In this document: positions 44,939-57,006 of the stretch, one piece after another
How positions within the stretch are numbered: the stretch's first letter is position 1
Layout of the letters: each line of letters opens with the position of its first letter
NCBI RefSeq assembly: GCF_000321225.1
Contig: NW_004451861.1
Coordinates: 28,950 to 92,949 of the forward strand
Direction: 5' to 3'
DNA from: Odobenus rosmarus divergens
Taxonomy: Eukaryota > Chordata > Mammalia > Carnivora > Odobenidae
Length of the DNA stretch: 64,000 bases
Made by a program: the position numbers and the translations under genes
Notes under the pieces: model-generated
The model's input: the letters and a program-made list of their open reading frames with translations, nothing else
Databases searched by the model: none
Told to the model about the DNA's origin: nothing

Positions 44939-46904
44939 TGCGTTTCCCACTTCATATAGTCAGAGTGATAATTGGTTAGGAATACCCATCATGGATTCTC
45001 TAATGTATATAGAAAAAGGGAAATCATTCATAACTTTGGGTACTTAATTAGTAGCAGGTTCCCTGTGACATCCTTTATAGGCCCACACCTGAGAGCTCTT
45101 TGCCTTAAAGACCCCTGATTGGGTGTGATAAGAATGAAATTCATTAACTTACGTTACAGTAAGGATGGGAAACTTGTTTGAATTGTTCGAAATATGAGGA
45201 ATGATAGGGTTTATTTATTTATTTTTTAAGTTAGAACATATTTTTTTCAGAGACTCCTGAGTAAGATGTGGTCTTTTTTTGATTGGTACCATGCTGTTTT
45301 AGAGGGAGGAAAGTCATCATTACACCTTGCCTTTATTCTGGTTGCTTCTTTTAAGAGGTGTATTAACTGCAGCATACTCTAAGGAATTTTATCAGGATGA
45401 TAAGGAGACTTAAAAGTATATATGAGAAGAACATTTGCAGGAGCCAGAAGTGTTGTTAGCTTAAAGAAGGAAAGACTAGTGGATGTGGGAGAGCTGTACA
45501 TACGGTCACTACCTCTGGGTAATTTTAAGGCCTGTATGTGGAAGAGGTAATAGATATATTCTCTAGGGGAAGATAGGAGACAAGTGTATGGAAGTTACAG
45601 AGAAACATGCGTGTTTACAAAAGGACAGTCTTGTCATTGTCAAGATTCTAAAAATTCTTGTTCTTCCTCCATTTTTTGTTAGACTCTGCAAGCTCTTTGA
45701 TGGGGAGAATTAAAATCAGTGGAACTAAGAATATGGGAGGATGTGAAAATTCTTTTGTCTTCAAAGCTTTATCTCTTACTCATTGAATCTTGGTGGCTCT
45801 AATTTGGAACAGTTGTGTTCAGTAGGTACTTCTACAAAAAAGATCTTTGGTGTCTGGTAAAGAGACTTGATTCTTTAGAAATTTTAGAAAAATTCCTCAA
45901 ACTTTTTCATCAAAGATAACAATCTGTAAGTGTATGTCAGTTAAATTTAGTTTTGAAGAGCAAGAACTGTTTATATCCATTCTTGTTTATGCTTAATTTT
46001 TAATTCAGTTTTAATTTTTGTCAAAAGAATACATGCACATAATTTAAAAAAGCAAAGGCTTTAAATGAACAATAGTCACCTGTTCCTCCATTTCTGATTG
46101 CCTTGATAGTGACTGTCAACTCTTGTGTATGCCCTCCTTCTATGTTTACCTTAGTATTTCTAGCTAACACACTTAGAGCTATTTTAAAAAATTTTTCAGT
46201 TTTGGCTTTATATATTGACTTCTGTACAAGGGTTTGGTCCCCTTAACACTTCTTTCTCCTTTCCACCTACTGTCTCTACTTCTTCTGTATAATGTTATCA
46301 CAGTTGTTGGTTAAATCACTAGTCAGTGTTTGCCTTATTGCAAGTATATATATAGTTCTCAGCCGAGTCGTACAGTAAATTACTATTATTATTTCTTACT
46401 TGTAAAACCTTTTCCCCCTGAAGTTTGTACTTGTATAGTTCTCTTCATTTGCTTTTTCATGTATGTATCATTAATATATCCCCAGATAAATAGTCTCTAT
46501 CTGAGGCATAAAACTTCTTTCAATATGATCAAACACATCAGGTACCTTTTTATTTTTGTTTTAAATTGATAAATCTTTTCTGGGTACTTTTGTCATCTTC
46601 TAGTCTGGAAATGCTGCTCTCCAGACCTGCTATGCAGTGGTCATCCTGGGACTGAAATTCTTTTCATGCCTAACCTGTGTTGGACCCTGTCTTTCCAGGA
46701 CCCCACATCTCCCTTAGCCTCCTGATTAAAGGCCAGTGGGAGATCGTTTTGAGAGGTGTATGGCTGTAAATGTCTCATTCTGCCCTCATTTTTAAATTGA
46801 TCGTCGTCCCCATTCATAAGGTGGAAATACTTTATCCTTGAGGTTTTAAGGCAGTGCTTAATTATCTTCACACCCTCAGTATTGATGTTGGGAAGTCTGA
46901 TGCT

Positions 46905-47111
46905 TTTTTTTTTTTTTTTTAAGGATTTATTTATTTGAGAGACAGAGAGTGTGAGAGCATCGTGGGGGTCAGGGAGAGAGGGAGAGAATCTCAAGTGGAC
47001 TCCACGCTGAGTGCAAAACCCGAGTTGGGGCTCCATCCCAGGACCCTGGGATCACGCCCTAGGCCGAAACCAAGAATCAGACCCTTAAATGACTGAGCCA
47101 CCCAGCACCCC
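46905..47111 (-). mobile_element. SINEC copy, antisense
   Basis: T tract, 'aaggatttatttatttgaga', end 'tgagccacccagcaccccc'. An 8-bp duplication 'ctgatgct' flanks it (46897-46904 and 47112-47119). The 131-codon minus ORF at 46641-47036 is largely this SINE. Confidence 0.94.
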
Positions 47112-47359
47112 CTGATGCTATTCTTATTACTGATTCTTTGTGCCCCATTTTCCCCCTCCCTCTTTGGGAGTATTGTAGCCGTTCTTTCAGACTCATTGGT
47201 TTGGAAGTCATGTTTTTTTTAAGTTCAGAGATATTTTCTCCAATACTCTTTCTTGTTGACTATAAAAAAGCCTGGCTGCCATTTTTCTAGGATCCTGAGG
47301 GAGGAGACTAGGGGCACATAATCTGTCATTCAGCAGGTAGAGTCTCAGTTAATTCCTTG

Positions 47360-47465
47360 ATGTGGCTTACTTGTCGAACACTTTCATCCAATAGTTATGA
47401 CTAATGTCATTACAGTAAAATGTTTTATAAACATTGAATTCACATGACTGCTAGACTAGACTTAG
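47360..47465 (+). repeat. 106-bp direct repeat, copy A
   Basis: From 'atgtggcttacttgtcgaac' to 'ctagactagacttag'. It matches 49433-49538 at 103 of 106 positions with no gaps. I do not recognise it as any repeat family. Confidence 0.97.
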
Positions 47466-47792
47466 GGGTACCTAATAACAGTCCTTCGCTATGCTTGAGT
47501 CCAGAGTCTATTTGGATAATCTCTGCAGATTAAGTTTTCATTCAGACTTCTGCCTAGGGCCTGGTAGGGGTAGTCTTCGGTTGTAGGGGAACTGGGAGTG
47601 TACTTTTGACCCTATGTAAATCCCCCTAACCTGCCTCTAATTTCTTTCGTGAATCTTTCAGAGGTTCTGTAGTAGGGAGCAGCTTCTAGTTGGCTTTTCT
47701 CTGAAGGAGCTTCTGTTTTGCTTTTTTTTACTCTGCAAAGTCAGTTACTGCTGGTATATTCACTTTTTATCTTCCAAATTTTGTTATTATTT

Positions 47793-47970
47793 TTTAAAGA
47801 TTTTATTTATTTATTTGACACAGAGAGAGAGATAGAGCCCAAGCAGGGTGAGCAGCAGGCAGAGGGAGAGGGAGAAGCAGGCTCTCCGCTGAGCAGGGAG
47901 CCCGATGCGGGACTTGATCCCAGGAATCAGGACCTGAGCTGAAGGCAGCCACCCAACCGCCTGAGCCACC
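47793..47970 (-). mobile_element. SINEC copy, antisense, head truncated
   Basis: 'aaagattttatttatttatt' through 'ccacccaaccgcctgagcca' at 47970. The last bases of the SINE head (CCAGGCGCCCC) are missing, so it is a 5'-truncated copy. The 'gaccctgggat' part is also shortened (47924-47931). Confidence 0.93.
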
Positions 47971-48099
47971 AATGCTTTTGGCCTCCTCCCTTATTCTCTG
48001 CCTCTCTGTCTCTGTGGATTAATGCCTTTTTATTCCTTTGCTTTCATTTCAGTGAGGTTTGGAGAGGTTTGTGAAGACATTCTTGGGTTTTGTCTGCTT

Positions 48100-48522
48100 T
48101 TTTTTTGAGAGAGAGTGAGTGAGCATGCGCAGGATGGGTGGAGAGGGAAGGGCAAAGAGAGAGGGACAGGAAGAGGGAGAGAGGGAATCTTTAAAGATTT
48201 TATTTATTTATTTGAGAGAGAGAATGAGATAGAGATAGAGAGCATGAGAGGGTCAGAGGGAGAAGCAGACTCCCCACTGAGCAGGGAGCCCAATGCGAGA
48301 CTCGATCCCGGGACTCCAGGATCATGACCTGAGCCGAAGGCGGTCGCCCAACCAACTGAGCTACCCAGGCGCCCCGAGAGAGGGAATCTTAAGCAGGCTC
48401 CCACCCAGTGTGGAGCCTGGAGCTTGATTGGGGGGGGAGCTCAGTCTCACGACCCTGAGATCATAAGCTGGGCCAAAATCAATAGTTGGAAGCTTAACTG
48501 ACTGAGCTACCCAGGAGCCCCC
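48100..48522 (-). mobile_element. Older SINEC copy, antisense, split by a younger SINE
   Basis: The two halves are 48100-48191 (T tract plus GA-rich middle) and 48391-48522 ('aagcaggctcccacccagtg' to 'gctacccaggagccccc'). The box 'aaaatcaatagttggaagct' marks the older subtype. The insert between the halves is the SINE at 48192-48375. Confidence 0.92.
48192..48375 (-). mobile_element. SINEC copy nested in an older SINEC, antisense
   Basis: 'taaagattttatttatttat' to 'gagctacccaggcgcccc'. A perfect 15-bp duplication 'gagagagggaatctt' from the host SINE flanks it (48177-48191 and 48376-48390). Confidence 0.96.
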
Positions 48523-49432
48523 TCTTTTTTGGGGGGGGCACATTTAACTGGAATATCTTAATTAGGTTTAAATTGTTATTTGAGTATTATTTTTTAGATG
48601 TTTCCCCCAAGTGGTAAAAGGACTTTACAGTATAGTATTTGTGACTTTCAGAAAAACAAACGAACAGAAAAAACCCACAAAAATAACAGATGTGGTTTAC
48701 ATCGTGTGTGTGTGTTTTCAGTATTTTAAAGTTGGGTTCTGGATAGACTAATATTTTGGACTATCCAGTACATATAGCGCCTTGGCATCAATAGTTTGTA
48801 AAATCTTGATGTCCTGTTAAAGGCATCTTCCATCTGTTGTAGATTTTAAGTATATAATTAAACATTATTTATATGTAATATTTTTACTAAATAACTAGGA
48901 TTGGTATAGATCTAAATGTCAGATTACCTTTATTACTTTATGTCAAGATTAGCAACCACATAAATTTCCACAGTCTATTAAAATATTTTAATAGAGCTTC
49001 TCTCCCAGCAGGAGAAAAACAATGAATAAAACTAAACAAGCCTTCTTATTCACCTAGCACACATCCTTATTTGGGTTGAACAAATGGTTATTTGCAAGAT
49101 TGTTTGAGGCATGGTTAAGAGCAGCATACTGGTGGACATATGGAATGAGTCACACCATCTGGTTACAGTCATACCTGGGTGGTGGTCCTTAAAACTGAAG
49201 TGCCTGGGGATCTGCATATGACTTAATTATACTGTGAAAACATATTGGGCTCTACCAGTAGGTGAGTTTAGAACTTCTTGAAACCAATTAACTGGCAAAC
49301 ATGCTTTTAAAATATCAATACTGTTGTTATTGAGTCATTATTTAATATTTTTTTTGCACTAAATTGGAGACTTAAAATGTGTATTTTAGGATCTGGAATG
49401 GGTGGTAGTTCAATATTGGCACTATGAAAATA

Positions 49433-49538
49433 ATGTGGCTTCCTTGTCCAACACTTTCATCCAATAGTTATGACTAATGTCATTACAGTAAAATGTTTTA
49501 TAAACATTGAATTCACATGACAGCTAGACTAGACTTAG
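49433..49538 (+). repeat. 106-bp direct repeat, copy B
   Basis: Differs from copy A (47360-47465) by C for A, C for G and A for T, at positions 10, 17 and 90 of the alignment. It is followed by 'caaaaaaagg', a short A-rich run not present after copy A. Confidence 0.97.
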
Positions 49539-49749
49539 CAAAAAAAGGGAAGTGGCACCAGCTTCCACGAATACACCTTTGAAATAACTAGATAAAGAAT
49601 TCAGTTTTGATTAGATTTCATCCAGTTAATTGATCAAACTTGGTAGGTAGAGAAGAAGGGTAGGTCCACTAATGAGAAAAAATTTAATTAGTGTGAAAAT
49701 TGTGGTTACTGTGACTAGTAACAGAATCAAGACTATAGTGTTTTATTTC

Positions 49750-50290
49750 TTAAGTTAACCTACATCAGTATTGACTTTTTTGGTATACAGCTGTATGAGT
49801 CTTAACGTGTATGGATTCGTGTAACTGCCACCACAATCAGAACATGGAACTGTTCTACCACCCCTGAAGACTTCTCTTAAATTAACCCTTATCTGTTCCT
49901 AACTCCTGCCAACTACCTTTAGTTCTCTCAACACTGTAGTTTTTCTTTCTGAGAATGTCATGGAAATTCTGTCTTACGTATGTAACCTTTTCGGATTGCC
50001 TTCTTCACTCAGCATAGTATCTTCAAGATTAATCCAAGTTAGTTGCATATTCCAATAGTTCATTTCTTCTTAGTACTGAGTAGTTAGTATTCCATTGTTT
50101 GTGAATTTATCCATTTCCCATTTGAAAGACAGTTGGGTTTCTAGTTTTTGATTCATATGAATAGAGCTGCTGCAAATATTTATATACAAATTTTTGGGTG
50201 AACATAAGTTTTCATTTCACTTGGGTAAAAACTAAGAGGGGGATTGCTAGGTCATATGTAAATTGTGTGTTTAATTTTATTTCCCAAAAA
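49750..50290 (-). repeat. L1M LINE, antisense, 3' region
   Basis: 'ggtatacagctgtatgagtc', 'aactgccaccacaatcagaa', 'ttgccttcttcactcagcat', 'cagttgggtttctagttttt' and 'gggtgaacataagttttcat' follow antisense L1, similar to 10590-11720. Confidence 0.8.
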
Positions 50291-51035
50291 ATGACAGTTT
50301 TTTGTTTTTATTTGATTTTCCCTTTATCCTGGTTTGGAAGCTGTAAATTCCATGTACCTTCATGGTCATCATTGAAATTTTATTCTCCATATTGACATTC
50401 TAGAGTTAATCAGTATTTTAATCTTAATAATACAAGGTCTTTAAAAATACAAAATACCCTCACTTAAAGGCTACTGTTGGTGAGATGTTAAATTAGTCCC
50501 CGTTCTTCCTCACAAATTGGACATTTTAAAATTAAATGATGTTTGTTTAAATTTACCTAAACATGTTTACCAGTTTCTTTGCATTTCAGGACCTTCCTGG
50601 GGTCATTTTTCTTCTACAATCTATATTTCTTTAGTGAGGATCTCTTGGGGTAAACTCTTGGTTTTTGTTTATCTGAAAATATTATTTTGATCTTATACTT
50701 TCAGAGATAGTTTTGCTGGGTTCACAACTGTTATTTTTTCTTACTACTTAAAGATAATGTGTTATCTTTTGGTTTCCATTGAGAAGTCTACTTTTAATCA
50801 AATTTTGTTTTCTTGGTCTTTCTGACTGCTTTTAAGATTGTTCTGTTTTTGAAGTTTGAACAAAATGTTTCTAAGTGTGGATTTTATTTATCTTGCTTTT
50901 GATAAGCTGTAATTCCTGTATCTGTAGATGCATGCGTTTCACTGGATCCAAAAAATCTCAGCCATGATCTCTTCAAATATCACCTTTTCATTTTTTTTTT
51001 CATTTGCACTCTCAAAAGTAAGAGTGTTGATTAGA

Positions 51036-51431
51036 GGGCACCTGGGTGGCTCAGTCAGGTTGAGTGTCAGACTCTTGGTTTTCAGCTCAGGTCATGATCT
51101 CAGGGTAGTGAGATCCAGCCCTCAGTGGGGTCTGCTGGAGATTGTCTCTCTCCCTCTGCCCTTCCCCACTCCCCACTCCCACTCTCTTTCTCTCAAAATA
51201 ATAAATCTTTTTTTTTTTTTTTTAAGATTTTATTTATTTGACAGAGAGAGACACAGTGAGAGAGGGAACACAAGGAGGCGGAGCAGGAGAGGGAGAAGCA
51301 GGCTTCCCGCCAAGCAGGGAGCCCGACATGGGGCTCGATCCCAGGACCCTGGGATCACCACCTGAGCTGAAGGCAGACGCTTAACGACTGAGCCACCCAG
51401 GCGCCCCTCAAAATAATAAATCTTTAAAGAC
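51036..51431 (+). mobile_element. SINEC copy, sense, split by a younger SINE in its tail
   Basis: Head GGGCACCTGGGTGGCTCAGT at 51036. The tail resumes at 51407 as 'ctcaaaataataaatcttta'. A perfect 11-bp duplication 'tgttgattaga' brackets the compound (51025-51035 and 51432-51442). Confidence 0.96.
51210..51406 (-). mobile_element. SINEC copy nested in a SINEC tail, antisense
   Basis: T tract, 'aagattttatttatttgaca', end 'gagccacccaggcgccc'. The duplication is a perfect 18 bp, 'ctcaaaataataaatctt' (51192-51209 and 51407-51424), taken from the tail of the host SINE. The 145-codon ORF 50928-51365 crosses both SINEs and is not a gene. Confidence 0.97.
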
Positions 51432-52715
51432 TGTTGATTAGATATGTTAGACCTAATACTCTTTTTTCTTCCTTTTGTCTTTTCTGTCTCCTTAGTCTGT
51501 GCTGCTTTCTGGATTGTTTTTTCTATCTTCTAATTCACCAATTTTCTTTTTTGGTGTGTCTAATCTGCTCTTTACCTGCTTTGTTGAATTTTTAATTTCC
51601 ACACTTATAATTTTTCATTTCTAAAAGTTCGGATTTTTAAAGTTGCATGGTTATTGTGATTACTACATATATCTTGTTTATTTTTATGCCTTCTTTTATT
51701 TGTTACAATGTTTCCTGTGAACTGTATTTTCTATTTTGTATTTGATCACTCCAATATCTAAAGTCTTTGGGAGACGTGGGTCTGAAGATGTTTCTACTGA
51801 CAAGCTCAGTGTCGTGTTTTGTTGTTGTGTGATGATTTATTGAACCAAATTTTTCCAAATCCTGGTAGCATAGATTGAAAGTGCATTCCTTCTGAGAGGA
51901 TTTGCATATTCTGGTGGGACCCGGGGATACTACAGCCTGAAGCAGCTTTATTTCTCATCCAGGATCTTTAGGTTTAATCTCATGTTCAGCTCTTTCATCT
52001 TGTCTTCACTATTGTTGATTGGCATTTGCCTTCTGAGAAGTACTAAATTTTGGATATAACATGTATCACTCTTCTGGTTTCAGCTCAGTTTTTAATTTTT
52101 TTTGTCTTTTTTTTCCTTTTGGGAGGGGATCTTTAGAGATTTCCTTTACTTTTTAGAAAGCTCAACAATATGTTAACAGTTAGGATTTTTTTTTTGTTTA
52201 TTTTGGTTTGTAACTTACAGAGTATCTCTCATATTTTAGCAGAGGAGACTTTTCAGAATATCTGGTCTACCATACAATTGAAAGTAGAAATTGGATGAGA
52301 TTAAATATGCCATATAGGTACTTTATAAATATTAATTTTGTTCGGCCTTATTAACTTATATTTTGCCTACGCATTTGTTTTAAGCATGTTTGACATCATA
52401 TACTTTCATGTTTGGTTATTTTTTGTGGACACTTTCCTTAGTCTTTTCTAATTTAAATTTAATATGTACTATACAAATTGTAAACTTGTATATTTATTTT
52501 GTTATTTATCATTTCATAGAAAAACTGTTAATTTCTGTTTTCTGTTCTTCTGAAAGTAATGACTTTATGGGAGAATTCAACTTTTTTTTATTGTATGTGG
52601 GGTTAATGTGTAGAGTGTTTGTGGACGATTGAACCTAGGTAGGATTTATATTCAGTAAAGATCCAAAGGAATTCCAGTAATTTCTTTTGCTTGGTAATTA
52701 ACATTTGGCATATTT

Positions 52716-52925
52716 AGAGCAGTGATTCTCAACTAGAGGGATTTTGCTCCCTGGGGGAGATTTGGCAGCATCTGGAAACATTTTTCATTGTCTCTACTGG
52801 TTTGAGGATGCTACTGGTTATTTAGTGGGTAGACTTTGGGGATGCTGCTCTACATCCTACAAGGCACAGAGCAGCCCCCTTCTGGTCCCAAATGTCAATA
52901 GTGCCAAAATTGAGAAAACCCTGAT
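52716..52925 (+). mobile_element. MER5A-type hAT element, sense
   Basis: 'cagtgattctcaactagagg' to 'aaaattgagaaaaccctg', with 'gatttggcagcatctggaaa', 'ctacatcctacaaggcacag' and 'aaatgtcaatagtgccaaaa' inside. It is close to full length with both inverted-repeat ends. Confidence 0.92.
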
Positions 52926-53169
52926 TTAGAGAAATAACGTGAAGATAAGGTATTGATGCTGGTGGGTATATTTGGGAGGAAAGGCTTTCCAGGTTTTTTA
53001 GAAAAACTGAAGGAAAACCTTAGAAAGGAAGATTGTTCTCCCCTTCCCGTATTTTCTTTCTCTAATTCTTCAGTACAAACATTCACATCCGTACAGCCAG
53101 GACTAAAAGTCCAAAATTTTTGACTACTGCTACTAGTCAGTTGGACTCTCTTGTTATTTCTTGCTGTTT

Positions 53170-53640
53170 CTTTTTCCTATTATAGAATAATGCATATTCA
53201 TTGTGGAAAACTTGGAGGGAATGGAAAATTATAAATAGAAAGAAATCATCCTATCCTTTCATTTATATGCAAGAACTGCTAACATTTGGGGGTATTTAGT
53301 TCGTCTGTTTTCTTTGCAGATATTTTTTATGTAGTTCTGAGAATACTGTATAATTTTCATCCTAAAAAATTAAAACATAACCATAAGTATGCATAATGTT
53401 TACAGTGTTACTGTGATTTATTTAATCACTTCCTCTTTGATATTGAGGTGTTCCTGATGTTTTCCTGTTGTGAATCCTGTTTAATGAACATCTTGTACGT
53501 AATTAGTTAGCTGTGTTTCAGATTCCTTTAGAATAGATTGTTAAAGGGTACTACTGGGTTAAAAGGTATGAGTGAGATTCTTGAGTTGATACAAATTGGT
53601 GAATTTATCCTACCGTAGTGTATGAGACTATCAATTTTCA
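53170..53640 (-). repeat. L1M LINE, antisense, 3' region
   Basis: 'tcattgtggaaaacttggag', 'ttaatgaacatcttgtacgt', 'gggtactactgggttaaaag' and 'tcttgagttgatacaaattg' follow the antisense L1M end. Confidence 0.7.
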
Positions 53641-53903
53641 CTTTGGATTTACCGCTTTTTTTAACCGAATTATTTTATAAGCATGTAATACCTACATAAA
53701 GCTTTTGGAGGCTAAAAGAAAAATCTGTGTATATCCTTGCATTGAGAGTATGGGTAATCTGCCTGAGTAAATGGGCTATAAAAGGGCAGTTAGAGAAGGC
53801 AACATGAACAAATGTAAAATTTCCTTGGAGTTATGTAATTTGTATAATTATTGTGGCCTGGCAAAATTGTATCTTGCAGTTGTGTAAATTGAGTCCTATT
53901 TTA

Positions 53904-54110
53904 TTTTATTTTTTTTATTTTTTGTAAAGATTTTATTTATTTGAGAGAGAGAGAATGAGAGTCAGAGAGCACGAGAGGGAAGAGGGTCAGAGGGAGAAGC
54001 AGACTCCCTGCTGAGCAGGGAGCCCGATGTGGGACTCGATCCCGAGACTCCAGGAGCATGACCTGAGCCGAAGGCAGTCGCTTAACCAACTGAGCCACCC
54101 AGGCGCCCAG
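53904..54110 (-). mobile_element. SINEC copy, antisense
   Basis: T/A-rich tail then 'aaagattttatttatttgag', ending 'gagccacccaggcgccca'. A perfect 15-bp duplication 'ttgagtcctatttta' flanks it (53889-53903 and 54111-54125). Confidence 0.96.
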
Positions 54111-54173
54111 TTGAGTCCTATTTTAAATGCACCGAGTCAGCTCACTTAAAGAAGTCCTATAGTAAATATTCTT

Positions 54174-54375
54174 TTTTTTTTTTTTTAAAGATTTTATTTA
54201 TTTATTTGAGAGAGAGAGACACAGCCAGAGAGGGAACACAAGCAGGGGGAGTGGGGGAGGGAGAAGCAGGCCTCCCGCAGAGCAGGGAGCCCAATGCGGG
54301 GCTCGATCCCAGGACTCTGGGACCATGACCTGAGCCGAAGGCAGAGGCTCAACGACTGAGCCACCCAGGCGCCCC
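54174..54375 (-). mobile_element. SINEC copy, antisense
   Basis: T tract, 'aaagattttatttatttatt', end 'gagccacccaggcgcccc'. The duplication is 10 of 11 bases: 'taaatattctt' (54163-54173) against 'taaatgttctt' (54376-54386). It lies only 63 bp after the previous SINE. Confidence 0.95.
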
Positions 54376-55077
54376 TAAATGTTCTTGTTTAGTGGGAAAA
54401 ACTGTCTTTTCATGGTTTGGTTATGAGTTCATTCTGGTTGTATTTGTTTTGTCAGTTCAAAATATTGTCACTTATTTAAATAACATGAATGCCTTTTCTA
54501 TGCATAAGTAGACCCTGTGATACCATAGGACTATTAGATCTGTGAGTGAATAAGCTATACACTGTACTGCTCTCATGAGATTACATCTGTATGACATAAC
54601 TAAAAAAGAATCCGGGGTTTTCTCATTTAATGATCTGAGAAATATTAGGGGCATAATTCTTTGCTCCGAAATTTCTTATCCAAAACATACATACACTGTT
54701 GTAATAGTGTTTGACATTTCCTCATTAGAAAATTATTCCTTTGCCTTTTCCTTTTTTAAAAGGGTACTGTAAGGGAGGTGGAGAAGTAAATGGTTGGCTG
54801 GAATAAGGAAGGAGGTATTAGGAAATAAAGAAAGATCAAGTTGCTAAGTTAGAGGGAAGAGTAGTGAAATTTAAGAGAATAATAAGTTAATTACTTCTTA
54901 CGTTATTTTGGAACAAGGTAGGATGTAAAGACACATCATAAATTAATAAGCTTCCCTGAAAATGGTGAATCTAGTCTTGTTCTCACAATACAGATGAATT
55001 GAAAACAAAGTGTACTGCTTTGAATGAATAATGACTTTCCTACATTTTCACTTTTGGAAATTTAGAAGATATTTTTA

Positions 55078-55285
55078 TTTTCATTATTTTTTAAAGATAG
55101 ATTTATTTTAGAGAGAGAGAGAACGTGTGAGTGGGTGGAGGGGTAGAGGGAGAGAGAGAGAATCTCGAGCAGACACCCCACTGAGCGCAGAACTGGGCTG
55201 GGGCTTGATCTCACAACCCTGAGATAAGGACCTGAGCTGAAACCTGACTCAGATGCTTAACCAACTGAGCCACCAAGGTGCCCCC
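55078..55285 (-). mobile_element. Old SINEC copy, antisense
   Basis: 'taaagatagatttattttag' to 'gagccaccaaggtgccccc', with an older 'ctgaaacctgactcagatgc' box. A perfect 15-bp duplication 'tagaagatattttta' flanks it (55063-55077 and 55286-55300). Confidence 0.95.
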
Positions 55286-56611
55286 TAGAAGATATTTTTA
55301 AAGCCTTACTTTGTGATTGCAAATTAACTTGAAAATAATTCATTCTGTAGTTGTTTTTTCATGGTTAAGTTTGGAAGTTTTACAAGGATGAAATTGCTGT
55401 GTTCAGTTTCTTCTGTGCAGTCTTTATTTCTGTATCTTATAACTTAACCAAGATCTAGAAGTAAATGAGTTAGTTTACAATTTAAACAAAACAAAACAGC
55501 AACAAAACCCAACTTAAAGTTTTCCGTCTTCAAAATAATGAAACAGATAAAGTGCTTTGCCCTGATTCAAAGCATGATTTGAAAGATGTACCGCCTATCT
55601 CTGACAGTTGTCAGGGAGACAGAAGGAGTGGGATATGATAATTGAGGACGTTCTGTTAATTCTGAATTTCCCTTATTGTTGAATTATAATATTGTGAATT
55701 TCTAGGATTATTACACACCGTATTTAATTATTCAGAAATGTTTTCAGGTTATTTTTAAAAGGCTTTTGGTTCATTTATTATTTTATATCGCTGTTAAATC
55801 TCTCAATCAGCATGGATGACTGCAAGATGACTATGACAAATTATGTAAAAGTATTAATAATCTATTCTAGAACTTGGATTCCAGATGAGGCTTTTGGCAG
55901 AGAACATGACTCAAACATAATTTTATGAAGCTTTGCATAGATTGTTACTTTGCATAGATTATTTAACCCTTATTTTTGTGGGTGGTGGAGTAGGCCACTT
56001 TGTGATAATTAGACAAAATGTAAATAGTTTTTTTTACTCTTCTCTGAGTGCATGTCTGTCAGTTTTTAATGTGCATTGTAAACATCATCAAGAAACATAA
56101 AGTTCGCGTAAGGCCATCTATACAGAAAAGGCTTCAAGGTTGTAAAAGAACTTCAAAGGCATTTAATCATGTATCCAGGTATTTCTCGAATTCCTCATGT
56201 CTCTTCAGTTTCTTCTTGAACACTTACTGCCTTCTGATGTGATTGAAATGTCCTGTATTATAAATTTTTATTTTAATTGAAGGAGAGGTGAGACTTATGG
56301 GTTAATAATTTCCAGTTTTCTTGGGTTCGTTTTCAGTTTTCAGATCAGCCTCAAGCTTAAAGGTAATGGCTATTTGATTAGAATATTTGTATAGCTCCAG
56401 ACTTAACAAATCATTGTCATTTTCTTAGGAAATGTGAAAATATTTAAGTGGTTAATTACTTTTTGAATTCTTTACCATAGAGTCCTTACATAGTCTTCTC
56501 CTTCTATTAGAAACACAGGAAAGCAATATTTGTATTTCCTAGAAGCTCATGTGTTAACAGGTACTATGTGTTCCTAACTAGATAGTTAACCTGAATTTAT
56601 ATTTAAATGTA

Positions 56612-56810
56612 TTCTTTTTTTTAAGATTTTATTTATTTATTTGACAGAGAGAGACACCACGACAGAGGGAACACAAGCAGGGGGAGTGGGAGAGGGAGAA
56701 GTAGGCTTCCTGCGGAGCAGGGAGCCTGATGCGGGGCTCGATCCCAGGATCCTGGGATCATGACCTGAGCTGAAGGCAGATGCTTAACGACTGAGCCACC
56801 CAGGTGCCCC
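56612..56810 (-). mobile_element. SINEC copy, antisense, 196 bp before exon 2
   Basis: T tract, 'aagattttatttatttattt', end 'gagccacccaggtgcccc'. An 8-bp duplication 'taaatgta' flanks it (56604-56611 and 56811-56818). It is the nearest repeat to exon 2. Its T tract followed by TTAAG is a possible cryptic splice acceptor on the AGFG1 strand. Confidence 0.95.
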
Positions 56811-57006
56811 TAAATGTAGTATTTAGTGTGAACCTAACTTACCTTGACATATCTATTGTGGGGATTAATAGTTTAAAATAATTTTTAAATACTTTTATAG
56901 AGTGAACACTGTTCCACATTTAAATGTGCTAGTTAAAAATGTTTTACATTGATGTGTAATTTTTAAGGTACATAATAGTAAATTTGTAAAATATTTTATC
57001 TTTTAG

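Larger units (their letters stand above)
50530..52060 (-). repeat. Probable old LINE-derived sequence, antisense
   Basis: 'gatagttttgctgggttcac', 'gattgttctgtttttgaagt', 'ccatgatctcttcaaatatc' and 'tctaatctgctctttacctg' resemble antisense old-L1 text I have seen elsewhere. The family is uncertain. SINEs interrupt it at 51036-51431. Confidence 0.45.
38624..57006 (+). other. AGFG1: AGFG1 intron 1 (18.4 kb)
   Basis: It opens with GTGAGT and closes with ...ATCTTTTAG. The first 500 bases are the rest of the CpG island. The remainder is AT-rich and full of SINEC, L1, L2 and MIR copies, listed separately. Stretches over 300 bp in which I recognise nothing are roughly 39151-39935, 40191-40654, 41226-41714, 41891-42989, 43076-43541, 44192-44730, 44956-46896, 47120-47359, 48523-49432, 52061-52715, 54387-55062 and 55301-56603. 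No alternative exon is evident. Confidence 0.93.

Noticed and set aside
50928..51365. 145-codon ORF
   Set aside because: It reads through the outer and inner SINEs at 51036-51406 and so combines three repeat pieces.
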